This document shows positions 9,330 through 17,559 of a DNA stretch of 64,000 nt, piece by piece. Numbering within the stretch: the first letter of the stretch is position 1; each line of letters opens with the position of its first letter. Source of the DNA: an uncultured Bacteroidia bacterium (lineage in GTDB: Bacteria; Bacteroidota; Bacteroidia; NS11-12g; UBA955). The notes under the pieces were generated by a model, which was given only the letters and a program-made list of their open reading frames with translations, ran no database searches and was not told where the DNA came from. The position numbers and the translations under genes were made by a program. The stretch covers positions 32,001-96,000 of the forward strand of contig CALKCM010000001.1 in the NCBI GenBank assembly GCA_938086785.1, given 5' to 3'.

Positions 9330-9403
9330 CGGGATGTAGCGCAGCCTGGTAGCGTACTCGCCTGGGGGGCGAGGGGTCGTGGGTTCAAATCCCGCCATCC
9401 CGA
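9330..9403 (+). tRNA. tRNA-Pro (anticodon GGG)
   Basis: A full cloverleaf is visible: acceptor CGGGATG pairs with CATCCCG, the anticodon stem is CTCGC/GCGAG with a CTGGGGG loop (anticodon GGG), and the T loop is TTCAAAT. C1-G72 and discriminator A are present, as expected for bacterial proline tRNA. The 3' CCA is not encoded. The tRNA is followed directly by an intrinsic terminator and so is probably a single-gene transcript. Confidence 0.95.
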
Positions 9404-9404
9404 C

Positions 9405-9438
9405 AAAAGTCCGGACATTTTTATGTCTGGACTTTTTA
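9405..9438 (+). terminator. Intrinsic terminator after tRNA-Pro
   Basis: Stem AAAGTCCGGACA (9406-9417) pairs with TGTCTGGACTTT (9424-9435) with one G-U, a six-base loop and a T run. Confidence 0.85.
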
Positions 9439-9747
9439 CTTTTTCAACCGTATGAACAGGAGGCCTGAATGAGTAATATCTTCCACAAAACTCAAAAAAA
9501 ACAATACATCAGCTTAAATAAGAACCCTAAGAGGTAAAAAAATGAACTTTTATACCGGATTCAGTGAACTTAACCATCTTTCAATAAGGCAATTTTAAAG
9601 TTGCAAAAAAAGTAAAAAAATATTATTATTGAATCCAATATTGGAATATATGCTCTAGTCAATTATCCCTCTAATTGACTCTATAGAGCATTGAATCATT
9701 AAAGACAAGAATCATTAAAAAATAGTTGAACCAAATAGAATTTCATT
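9436..9747. other. AT-rich gene-free stretch with an imperfect hairpin
   Basis: No convincing gene lies between the tRNA terminator and the nuclease-like gene. The stretch is very AT-rich. At 9650-9691 there is a bipartite inverted repeat: ATGCTCTA + GTCAATTA on the left, TAATTGAC + TAGAGCAT on the right, with a TCTA bulge between the two right-hand segments and a six-base loop. A short direct repeat (AATCATTAAA) follows it. No tRNA 3'-end duplication that would mark an attachment site was seen. Confidence 0.5.
9650..9691. repeat. Bipartite inverted repeat upstream of nuclease-like gene
   Basis: Two perfect 8-bp arm pairs (9650-9657/9684-9691 and 9658-9665/9672-9679), a 4-nt bulge at 9680-9683 and a loop at 9666-9671. 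There is no T run after it, so it is unlikely to be a terminator; an operator or structured leader is possible. Confidence 0.5.
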
Positions 9748-10299
9748 TTGTTTCCAAAAATACTCAAACCAAAAACCGTAGAGCAATTCCTTATCGATGG
9801 AAATATTGTAGAGGTTCCTAAGAGTAGAGTATCTTTTAAACTTTGGGAAGGCGTTCCATTTAAACATAAGCCAAAAGAGCTTCCTATATTGAACTTTAAA
9901 GGAAAAGCTATGTTTGCACAATTAGCCATTTTAAACCTGCTAAGCAAACACGGCTGGAATGTGAGTTGGATAATTGTTCAGGAAAAAACACCACTCACCC
10001 CCATTTTTCTAAATCAATGGATTGACCTTCCTCTAAAGAATCAAATAAACCAACCCATTTCGGAATCCTATATCAGGGAAACTCTTAACGAAGTAGCAAA
10101 TACAAATAATGGCAACTTCATGGGATGTTGGGATTTATTTGCCTGGAAAGACGATGGTTTTCTTTTTGTAGAAACCAAACAATCTAAAATCGAATCCATA
10201 GAAAGTTCTAAGAATAAATGGATTAAAGCGGCCTTCAAATATGGCCTCAATCAAGATAATTTTCTAATTGTGGAATGGGAAGCGAAGAATAATATTTAA
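9748..10299 (+). CDS. Possible PD-(D/E)XK (VRR-NUC-like) nuclease-fold protein
   Basis: The 183-residue protein is not confidently recognised. Its C-terminal half contains GCWDLFAWKDDGFLFVETKQ, where D129 and E142-x-K144 fit the D...ExK core of PD-(D/E)XK nucleases, followed by a helix (SSKNKWIKAAFKYGL) and a hydrophobic strand (NFLIVEWE), as in VRR-NUC folds. A TAG stop at 9736 limits the start to TTG at 9748 (or ATT at 9745), with no good ATG before residue 55, so the gene may be slightly truncated at its 5' end. It stands alone between tRNA-Pro and dnaE, next to AT-rich DNA, which would fit acquired DNA. Confidence 0.55.
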   Translation: MFPKILKPKTVEQFLIDGNIVEVPKSRVSFKLWEGVPFKHKPKELPILNFKGKAMFAQLAILNLLSKHGWNVSWIIVQEKTPLTPIFLNQWIDLPLKNQINQPISESYIRETLNEVANTNNGNFMGCWDLFAWKDDGFLFVETKQSKIESIESSKNKWIKAAFKYGLNQDNFLIVEWEAKNNI

Positions 10300-10455
10300 C
10301 ATTCGTTTCGCATATGCTCCTGTGGTTTTTTCTTCCTTGGCATTCTTTAGAAGAGCAAACCTTATCCCTGATACAATACTCTGCACAATCATCCCCAAAA
10401 TACCCACATTCCTCTGTAAATTAAGGAAGTATTTTTACCTTGCAAGTTAAGATAT

Positions 10456-13400
10456 ATGCAGTTTTCTCACTTACATGTACACACCCAGTTCTCCTTACTC
10501 GATGGAGCGGCACCTATTAAAGGTTTAGTTGCAAAGGCAAAGGAAGATGGAATGCCTGCCCTAGCTATTACAGACCATGGAAATATGTTTGGAAGCTTTA
10601 AGTTTTTTAATGAAGTAACCAAAGCCGGACTTAAACCCATTATGGGTTGTGAATTCTATTTGGTGGAAGATAGACATGTAAAAAGCTTTAGTGGAGGAAA
10701 AAGAGATAAACGATTCCATCAACTCCTGCTTGCCAAAAATCAAAAAGGCTATAGCAATTTATCCAAACTCTGTAGTCTCGGTTATTTAGAAGGGCTTTAC
10801 AGTAAGTTTCCGCGCATTGATATGGAATTACTCAAGCAGTATAGCGAAGGGCTTATTTGCACCACCTGCTGTATTGGAGCTCAAATTCCACAAGCCATTT
10901 TATTTAAAGGCGAAGAAGAAGCCGAAGAACTCTTTAAACAATGGCATGGTATTTTTGGAGATGACTTTTATGTAGAGCTCCAAAGACATGGATTAAAAAA
11001 TATTGATGGCACGGGATTGAGCCAAGAAGACATTAATCAAACCCTGATCAAATTTGCCCGCAAATACGATGTTTCCATTATAGCCACCAACGATTCTCAC
11101 TATGTAGAAAAAGACGATGCCAATGCGCATGATATACTGCTTTGCATTAATACGGGAGAGTTTCAAAGCACGCCCAAAGCAAGCAATGAAGGCAGTGGAA
11201 AGGGTTTTCGATTTGGTTTTCCGAATGAAGAGTTCTTTTTCAAAACTACAGCCGAGATGGAAGAACTCTTTAAGGATATTCCAGAAGCCTTAGACAATAC
11301 CAATAAAATTATTGACAGCATTACGACTCCCCAACTAAAAAGGGATATTTTGCTGCCTGCATACCCCCTCCCACCAGAGTTTAAATCGCAAGAAAACTAC
11401 CTGCGACATTTATGCGTCGAAAGCGCCAAGCGCAAATTAGGAGGCAGCATACCTGCCAACTATGCAGAGCGCCTGGAGTTTGAATTGCAAACCATTATTA
11501 ATAGTGGTTACGAAGGGTATTTCCTTATTGTACAGGATTTCACTACCGCAGCCCGAGAAATGGATGTTTGGGTAGGGCCCGGCAGGGGATCAGCTGCAGG
11601 GAGTTTAGTCTCCTACCTCTTGGGAATCACCAATGTAGACCCTGTAAAATACGACCTCCTGTTTGAGCGTTTCTTAAACCCAGAAAGAGTAAGTATGCCC
11701 GATGTAGATATCGATTTTGAGGATAGAAACAGAGATAAAGTCCTCGAATATGTGGCAGATAAATACGGTCATAAGCAAATTGCCCAAATTGTAACTTATG
11801 GAACAATGGCCGTAAAAAGCGCCATTAAAGATGTAGCGCGAGTAAAGCAACTGGAATTGGCAGAAGCCAACCGCATTACTAAATTAGTTCCTCTAAATTT
11901 AAAATTTAAAGATATTTTACATACTCCAATAGAGGAAGTAAAGAAAAAGATAAAACCCGAAGAATTAGAAGGGCTTAACGAAATACGCAAAAGCTACTCA
12001 GAACAAACCCCTTTAGGCGAAGTACTGCGTGATGCCGAAAAACTAGAAGGCAGTGTGCGAAATACAGGAGTACATGCCTGCGGTTTAATTATTGCACCAG
12101 AGGATATCACCAATATTGTTCCAGCCTCGGTGAGTAAGGATTCCCCCTATCAGCAAGTGCAATACGATGTAAAAGTGATAGAGGATGCCGGCCTACTAAA
12201 AATGGACTTTTTGGGCTTAAGCACCTTAAGTATCTTAAAAGATACGGTAAACCTTATCAAAAGAAACCACGGAATATCCATTGACTTAGATGAACTTCCG
12301 CTGGATGACAAAAAGACCTACGAGCTCTTTCAGCATGCCGATACCAATGGGGTATTTCAGTTCGAGAGTGATGGAATGAAGAGTCATATGCGTAACCTTA
12401 AACCTACGCAATTTGAGCATCTCATTGCCATGAACGCCCTGTATCGTCCCGGACCAATTCAATATATTCCTAACTTTATCCGCCGCAAAAACGGAGTAGA
12501 AAAGGTAGAGTATGACTTGCCCGAATTGAAGGAGTACTTGGAAGACACTTTTGGGATTACCGTATACCAAGAGCAAGTGATGTTGCTTAGTCAAAAGCTG
12601 GCAGGCTTTAGCAAGGGTAAAGCCGATGAGCTGCGAAAGGCCATGGGTAAAAAGAATGCAGAGAAGATTAATGAGCTCGAAGCCCTCTTTATGGAAGGAG
12701 CCATAGCCAACGGATATCCAGAAGATAAATTAAAGAAAATTTACAATGACTGGAAGGAATTTGCAGCCTACGCATTTAACAAATCCCACAGCACCTGTTA
12801 TGCGTTAATAGCCTATCACAGTGCATACTTAAAAGCCAATTATACCGCAGAATTTATGGCCAGCCTTCTGCAAAATAGCATAGGCGATATAAAAAACATT
12901 ACCAAATATATGGGCGAATGCCGCCGGATGGGCTTAGACGTTCTGGGCCCTGACCTAAATGAAAGTCAGAGTGAGTTCTCTGTAACACCAAAAGGAGCCT
13001 TGCGTTTTGGCCTCGGCGCCATCAAAGGAGTGGGTGGTGTAGATTATATTTTGAAAGAACGGGAAGAAAATGGCCCTTTTAAGAATGTGTTTGACTTAAC
13101 CAGCCGAGTAAAATCAGTGGCCGTAAACAAGAAAAATTTAGAGGGGATGACCGCTGCAGGAGTTTTTGACTTCGACCCCGATATTTCGCGAGAAATGATG
13201 CTTTTTGCCGCCGAAGAAGGAGGCAATTCAGGCATTGAAATTGCCATAAAATACGGATCTAAAGTACAGAGTAACAAAGAAAAAGGGCAATTTAGCATGT
13301 TCAGCGATAGCGATGATGGCTTTTCTGAACCAGAACCAAAACTAAAACCTGTAGCTAACATGCCACTGCTTGAAAAACTGCGCATGGAATACGAGGTTGT

Positions 13401-14157
13401 TGGCTTATATATTAGTGAGCATCCAATGGACCAATATCGCTTAGAATACGAAGTATTGAGTTCGCATGAAATATCGCAATTAGATGAGGAACTTTCCTTG
13501 AATAAGCCATTAAAGTTTAGAGTGGTTGGGATGGTTAGCGAATCCAAGGAGCTAATGGCCAAAAACGGAAAACATTTTGGGGCTTTTACCCTATCTGATT
13601 ATACAGGTAATTCAGAATTTAGATTATTTGGTGACGACTACCATAAAATGAAACAATGGCTTACCAAAGATTATTTCATTGTTGTTTCTGGAGAGCACAG
13701 TGCCAGCAGGTACGATGCCAATAAATTCTACACCAATATTAAAAGCATTGCCTATTTGCCAGATATTCATGAAACGAACCTCATAAACCATGTAAAAATT
13801 GTTTTAACCAACTCAGATCTTAGCGATAAAGCAGATGAGAATATTGAGGTAGCGTCTAGCCTTCCCGCAGCAGATATAGCCATAGATATCGATGCAGATG
13901 CGCCATTAGAAAATGAAGAATTAAGCAATGCTCCACTCATCTTTAAAACCAAGGGCACCGATTTAATAAGCCATTTAACCAGTTTATTTAAAGACTATCC
14001 TGGAGAAACTCCTGTGTTTGTAAATTTCATAGATGTAGATGACAATTTAAATATCAGCCTACTGAAAAGCGAAGGAGTGGAATACAATGCTGAATTTCGA
14101 CAAAAACTAAAAGATTTAGGCGTCGATTTCAAGGAAAAACTAAATGGGAATTGGTAA
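10456..14157 (+). CDS. dnaE: DNA polymerase III alpha subunit
   Basis: The 1233-residue protein is the replicative polymerase. An N-terminal PHP domain (residues 5 to about 280) opens with HLHVHTQFSLLDG and has AITDHGNMFG, MGCEFYL and NDSHYV. The palm carries PDVDIDFEDRNRD with catalytic Asp 418 and 420 and KMDFLG with D584. Helix-hairpin-helix and OB-fold regions follow (KFRVVGMV, FTLSDYTGNSEFRLFG). Length and order fit type-1 DnaE. The ATG at 10456 fits the opening of the PHP domain. The next gene begins three bases after the stop, so the transcript may continue into the glycosyltransferase. Confidence 0.97.
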   Translation: MQFSHLHVHTQFSLLDGAAPIKGLVAKAKEDGMPALAITDHGNMFGSFKFFNEVTKAGLKPIMGCEFYLVEDRHVKSFSGGKRDKRFHQLLLAKNQKGYSNLSKLCSLGYLEGLYSKFPRIDMELLKQYSEGLICTTCCIGAQIPQAILFKGEEEAEELFKQWHGIFGDDFYVELQRHGLKNIDGTGLSQEDINQTLIKFARKYDVSIIATNDSHYVEKDDANAHDILLCINTGEFQSTPKASNEGSGKGFRFGFPNEEFFFKTTAEMEELFKDIPEALDNTNKIIDSITTPQLKRDILLPAYPLPPEFKSQENYLRHLCVESAKRKLGGSIPANYAERLEFELQTIINSGYEGYFLIVQDFTTAAREMDVWVGPGRGSAAGSLVSYLLGITNVDPVKYDLLFERFLNPERVSMPDVDIDFEDRNRDKVLEYVADKYGHKQIAQIVTYGTMAVKSAIKDVARVKQLELAEANRITKLVPLNLKFKDILHTPIEEVKKKIKPEELEGLNEIRKSYSEQTPLGEVLRDAEKLEGSVRNTGVHACGLIIAPEDITNIVPASVSKDSPYQQVQYDVKVIEDAGLLKMDFLGLSTLSILKDTVNLIKRNHGISIDLDELPLDDKKTYELFQHADTNGVFQFESDGMKSHMRNLKPTQFEHLIAMNALYRPGPIQYIPNFIRRKNGVEKVEYDLPELKEYLEDTFGITVYQEQVMLLSQKLAGFSKGKADELRKAMGKKNAEKINELEALFMEGAIANGYPEDKLKKIYNDWKEFAAYAFNKSHSTCYALIAYHSAYLKANYTAEFMASLLQNSIGDIKNITKYMGECRRMGLDVLGPDLNESQSEFSVTPKGALRFGLGAIKGVGGVDYILKEREENGPFKNVFDLTSRVKSVAVNKKNLEGMTAAGVFDFDPDISREMMLFAAEEGGNSGIEIAIKYGSKVQSNKEKGQFSMFSDSDDGFSEPEPKLKPVANMPLLEKLRMEYEVVGLYISEHPMDQYRLEYEVLSSHEISQLDEELSLNKPLKFRVVGMVSESKELMAKNGKHFGAFTLSDYTGNSEFRLFGDDYHKMKQWLTKDYFIVVSGEHSASRYDANKFYTNIKSIAYLPDIHETNLINHVKIVLTNSDLSDKADENIEVASSLPAADIAIDIDADAPLENEELSNAPLIFKTKGTDLISHLTSLFKDYPGETPVFVNFIDVDDNLNISLLKSEGVEYNAEFRQKLKDLGVDFKEKLNGNW

Positions 14158-14160
14158 TTT

Positions 14161-15036
14161 ATGAAAGTCTCAGGTTTTACCATAGCCCGAAATGTGGTTC
14201 GCGCAGATTACCCAATTAAAGAAGCTGTTACAAGCATTTTACCACTATGCGATGAATTTGTGATTGCCGTGGGTAAAAGCGAAGATGATACCTTAGCGTA
14301 TATCAAAAGCTGGAATATTGATAAGATTAAAATTATTGAAACCGTTTGGGACGATAACCTCCGCGAAGGAGGCAAAGTATTGGCAGACGAAACCAATAAA
14401 GCTATGGCAGCTTGCTCCTCAGATTCTGATTGGTTATTCTACATTCAAGCGGATGAGGTTATTCATGAAAAATACCTTCCTTCCATCAAAGAATCCATGG
14501 AGGACAATTTAGCGTTAAAGCAAATTGATGGACTCTTGTTTGATTACTTGCATTTTTATGGCACCTATGATTATGTGGGTGACTCCCGCCGATGGTACAG
14601 AAATGAGGTGCGCGTAGTAAGAGCAAACCAAGGAATAATATCCTGGGGCGATGCCATGGGGTTTCGAAGTGCTGAAACTCAAAAACTTCAGGTAAAACAT
14701 TGCAAATCTGAAGTGTATCACTACGGCTGGGTAAAACATCCCAAACACCAGCAGCAAAAACAGAAACAGTTCCACCGGATGTGGCACAATGATACCAAAA
14801 TGGAAAAAATGGTAAGCAAAGCAGATGAATTCGACTATTCTGAAATAGATTCCTTAAAGAAATTTGAAGGTACCGCCCCAAAAGTAATGGAGCAGCGAGT
14901 GCAATCCATTAGTTGGAGCTTTGATTTTGATTTGAGTAAAAAGAATTTTTCACTCAAATCAGCCGCACTATACTGGTTGGAAAAACAGACCGGATGGCGC
15001 TTGGGGGAATACAAAAACTTTAAAGAAATTAAGTAA
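14161..15036 (+). CDS. GT2 family glycosyltransferase
   Basis: The 291-residue protein opens with MKVSGFTIARNVVRADYPI and has a nucleotide-sugar binding pattern: DEFVIAVGKSEDDT, then FYIQADEVIHEKYLP, where QADE takes the place of the DxD metal motif. No transmembrane segment is evident, so it is probably cytosolic. The acceptor sugar cannot be told. It starts three bases after dnaE and its stop abuts the ATG of the flavoprotein gene (15037), so dnaE, this gene and the flavoprotein gene form a tight run. Confidence 0.85.
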   Translation: MKVSGFTIARNVVRADYPIKEAVTSILPLCDEFVIAVGKSEDDTLAYIKSWNIDKIKIIETVWDDNLREGGKVLADETNKAMAACSSDSDWLFYIQADEVIHEKYLPSIKESMEDNLALKQIDGLLFDYLHFYGTYDYVGDSRRWYRNEVRVVRANQGIISWGDAMGFRSAETQKLQVKHCKSEVYHYGWVKHPKHQQQKQKQFHRMWHNDTKMEKMVSKADEFDYSEIDSLKKFEGTAPKVMEQRVQSISWSFDFDLSKKNFSLKSAALYWLEKQTGWRLGEYKNFKEIK

Positions 15037-16254
15037 ATGTTTGATGTAGCTGTAATTGGTGCTGGCGCTGCAGGATATATGGCAGCTATCACTGCCAAAC
15101 GAGAAAACCCGAAATTGCGCGTAGCAATTATAGAAAAAACATCCAAAACATTGGCCAAGGTGCGTATTAGTGGAGGCGGCCGTTGCAATGTAACCCACCA
15201 ATGCCACTCCATTGCAGAGTTAAGCAAAGCTTATCCGAGAGGAGGCGCGTTTCTAAAACAAGGATTTAGCCAATGGGATGTGCAAAAAACCCTCGATTTT
15301 TTTAAGGGTCTGGGAGTAGAAATTTATGCCCAGGAAGATGGGCGCATGTTTCCAAAAAGCAATACATCCGAAACTATTGCAGCTGCCCTTGAAAATGAAA
15401 TAGATTCCATTGGAGTTAAACTAATTACTAGAGAGGCCATTAACCAACTAGAACTCATGGAAGATCATTGGATATTGCATACTAAAAACCAGAGCATTCC
15501 ATCAAAAACAATTGTTTTGGCCATGGGCGGTTTTCCTAAGGCGCGGGATTATGGCTTTCTTGAGAAAATGGGGATTGAAATCACATCTCCCGTTCCGAGT
15601 TTGTTTAGCTTTAATATTTATGACCCCGAATTACGCGAACTAAGCGGCCTTTCCGTTCCCAAAGCTCTCGTAAAAATAGATGGCGAAAAGGAGTGGCATG
15701 AAGGAGCCGCCCTAGTAACCCATTGGGGAATTAGTGGCCCCGCAATTTTAAAAAGCAGTGCCGTGCATGCAAGAGCGCTCTTTAACCAGGAATACAATTT
15801 CTCTTTTCGTATGAATTGGCTCGGCATTTCTGAACAGGAATTTGATACGGCTTGGACTAAAAAACTCAAAAGTGATCGGACCAAAAAAATGAAAAACCTC
15901 AACTTTGATTCCATGCCACAGCGATTGTGGGAGTATATATTATATACCTCTCAGATATCGGAAGACCTTATTTTACTTGATCTAAGCAAAGCGGCTAAAA
16001 ACAAATTGAAGGAAAACGTACTTCAAATGCCTTTAGAGGTCGAGGGAAAAACTACATTTAAGGAAGAATTTGTAACGGCAGGTGGCTTGGCTCTCTCCAA
16101 TATTAATAAGAAAATGGCTTTTAGAAGTTTGCCTGGCTTATTTGCCTGTGGCGAAATACTTGATATTGATGGCATAACAGGAGGATACAATTTCCAAGCT
16201 GCCTGGACTACAGGGTATTTGGCTGGGCTAAGTGCTGCAAACCATTCCCTATAA
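15037..16254 (+). CDS. HI0933-like NAD(P)/FAD-dependent oxidoreductase
   Basis: The 405-residue protein has an N-terminal Rossmann dinucleotide motif (VIGAGAAGYMAA, residues 7-18), the family hallmark RISGGGRCNVTH (about 47-58), a second strand motif (TIVLAMGGFPKA) and a C-terminal FAD-binding segment (DGITGGYNFQAAWTTG). These are typical of the HI0933/BaiN family of flavoproteins, whose physiological substrates are mostly unknown. The ATG directly follows the stop of the glycosyltransferase gene. Confidence 0.9.
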   Translation: MFDVAVIGAGAAGYMAAITAKRENPKLRVAIIEKTSKTLAKVRISGGGRCNVTHQCHSIAELSKAYPRGGAFLKQGFSQWDVQKTLDFFKGLGVEIYAQEDGRMFPKSNTSETIAAALENEIDSIGVKLITREAINQLELMEDHWILHTKNQSIPSKTIVLAMGGFPKARDYGFLEKMGIEITSPVPSLFSFNIYDPELRELSGLSVPKALVKIDGEKEWHEGAALVTHWGISGPAILKSSAVHARALFNQEYNFSFRMNWLGISEQEFDTAWTKKLKSDRTKKMKNLNFDSMPQRLWEYILYTSQISEDLILLDLSKAAKNKLKENVLQMPLEVEGKTTFKEEFVTAGGLALSNINKKMAFRSLPGLFACGEILDIDGITGGYNFQAAWTTGYLAGLSAANHSL

Positions 16255-16276
16255 CCCCCAGACCAAACCAGTAAGG

Positions 16277-16702
16277 TCAATTCCTTCCATAAAGATGAAC
16301 CACAGCTTTTCTGCGCGATCGATTTTTTGAGTCGTACCAAAAAATCACTTTATTTACCACTCGCTTGTTCCCTTTAAGATCAATAAGTCTTGAGCTAGAG
16401 CCTCGGCTGAAGTGATGCTTTATATTTATTTCCTGTCGGCTCCCATTTCCATAAACCACAACCATGCGATGCATATTTAGTGTTCCATGCGTAACATTTA
16501 GTTTTAGCTTAGTAAACACTCCCCTGCTGCTAGTAACACGTATGACATCTTTATCCAATCCAAAATTGACTCTTTGATTTCCCAAATGCTTCCAATTTTT
16601 TAGATACGGATTGGATTGAACGGTAAATGAGGAGAATAAGCCCATGACCGCAATGGTTAAGAATGTAAATAAGGTATTTTTTTTTAATGGTGCTACTATC
16701 AT
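16277..16702 (-). CDS. Small secreted protein, DUF2541-like
   Basis: This 141-residue protein has a signal peptide (about residues 1-29, ending FTVQS) and a basic, beta-rich mature part with WKHLGNQRVNFGLDKDVIRV, VVVYGNGSRQEI, SRLIDLKGNKRVV and a closing AVVHLYGRN. This order resembles DUF2541, a family of small periplasmic proteins of unknown role; the match is by eye and moderate. An AAAGGA stretch lies about 8-13 bases upstream of the ATG, a Shine-Dalgarno-like element that few other genes in this window show. The gene is convergent with the flavoprotein gene. Confidence 0.65.
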   Translation of the reverse strand: MIVAPLKKNTLFTFLTIAVMGLFSSFTVQSNPYLKNWKHLGNQRVNFGLDKDVIRVTSSRGVFTKLKLNVTHGTLNMHRMVVVYGNGSRQEINIKHHFSRGSSSRLIDLKGNKRVVNKVIFWYDSKNRSRRKAVVHLYGRN

Positions 16703-17052
16703 AATGCTTCCTTTCTACATTTTTGTCTTGCAAAAGAGAGTAAGGTTGCATGCAAAATGAATAAAAATTCAATTTTTCCTAAAAAAAACAGGGTAATGCC
16801 ATCAGAAATAGCATCAAAAAGATAAAATAAAGGTCAAATGAGTAACTCTTGCACTTTAGGTCTAAAATGAGTCCTATTTGAATGAAATAATTAAAAAATC
16901 ATGGTTTCTCTGCTCAAAATTGAAGAAAAAATAAAATAGTTTAAAAAACAGTCATTTTCGTCTATTTTGGTCATTTTTAGTCCAAAAATGATGAAAAAAT
17001 GGTATTTTTTAACAAATATGGCGTTTATTTGCCCCACAATTAGAAATAAGAC
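16703..17052. other. Gene-free accBC upstream region with repeated motifs
   Basis: No gene is seen in these 350 bases. They hold a 10-bp palindrome TTGCATGCAA (16746-16755); two direct copies of a motif, AGGTCAAATGAGT at 16831-16843 and AGGTCTAAAATGAGT at 16858-16872; and an inverted repeat with perfect arms TCATTTTT/AAAAATGA (16971-16991) whose left part resembles the same motif in reverse. The accB promoter probably lies near TTTATTTG at about 17024-17031. Confidence 0.45.
16971..16991. repeat. Inverted repeat upstream of accB
   Basis: Perfect 8-bp arms TCATTTTT and AAAAATGA around AGTCC, about 35 bp upstream of the likely accB -7 region. This position would suit an operator, but the regulator is unknown. 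Confidence 0.45.
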
Positions 17053-17541
17053 ATGGAACTTAAAGAGATTCAAAACCTCATAAAATTCGTTTCTTCTCAG
17101 AAAGTAGACGAAGTAGAAATTGAGAGAAAAGACTTTAAACTAATCATTAAAAAGAACCAATTAACCGAGGCCCCAACGGCTCAGGTTGTTCACATTCCAG
17201 CTGGCAATCCTGCACCTGTTGCACCTGCTGCAGCAATTCCTGCTGCGCCAGCAGCGCCTGCAGCTGCAGTTCCTGCTGCAGAGGCTCCAGCGGATGCAAA
17301 CTTAATCACTATTAAATCTCCAATGGTAGGTACATTCTACCGTTCTACCAATCCAGAATCTCCTGCATTTGTGAATGTAGGTGATGCGGTAAGTAGCGGG
17401 AAAGTGGTTTGTATTGTAGAAGCCATGAAACTATTCAACGAAATTGAATCTGAAGTTTCAGGAAAGATTGTTAAAGTATTGGTAGATAATGCAACCCCAG
17501 TAGAGTACGACCAACCGTTATTTTTGGTTGAACCTTCATAA
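17053..17541 (+). CDS. accB: Acetyl-CoA carboxylase biotin carboxyl carrier protein
   Basis: The 162-residue protein has an N-terminal helical domain ([22 protein letters not shown]), a flexible Ala/Pro linker (about residues 42-81) and a C-terminal biotinyl domain with the motif EAMKL, where K126 is the biotinylated lysine. It carries the carboxyl group between the biotin carboxylase and the carboxyltransferase for malonyl-CoA synthesis, the first step of fatty acid synthesis. accC follows 18 bp later on the same strand; the carboxyltransferase genes are not in this window. Confidence 0.96.
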   Translation: MELKEIQNLIKFVSSQKVDEVEIERKDFKLIIKKNQLTEAPTAQVVHIPAGNPAPVAPAAAIPAAPAAPAAAVPAAEAPADANLITIKSPMVGTFYRSTNPESPAFVNVGDAVSSGKVVCIVEAMKLFNEIESEVSGKIVKVLVDNATPVEYDQPLFLVEPS

Positions 17542-17559
17542 GAAAGGAGAACTCCCATC

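Noticed and set aside
10268..10450. 60-codon open frame after the nuclease-like gene
   Set aside because: It overlaps the 3' end of that gene, lacks a promoter box and has no recognisable features.
9330..10455. tRNA-Pro as an integration site with an attR copy downstream
   Set aside because: No second copy of the tRNA 3' segment was found before dnaE, and there is no integrase gene.
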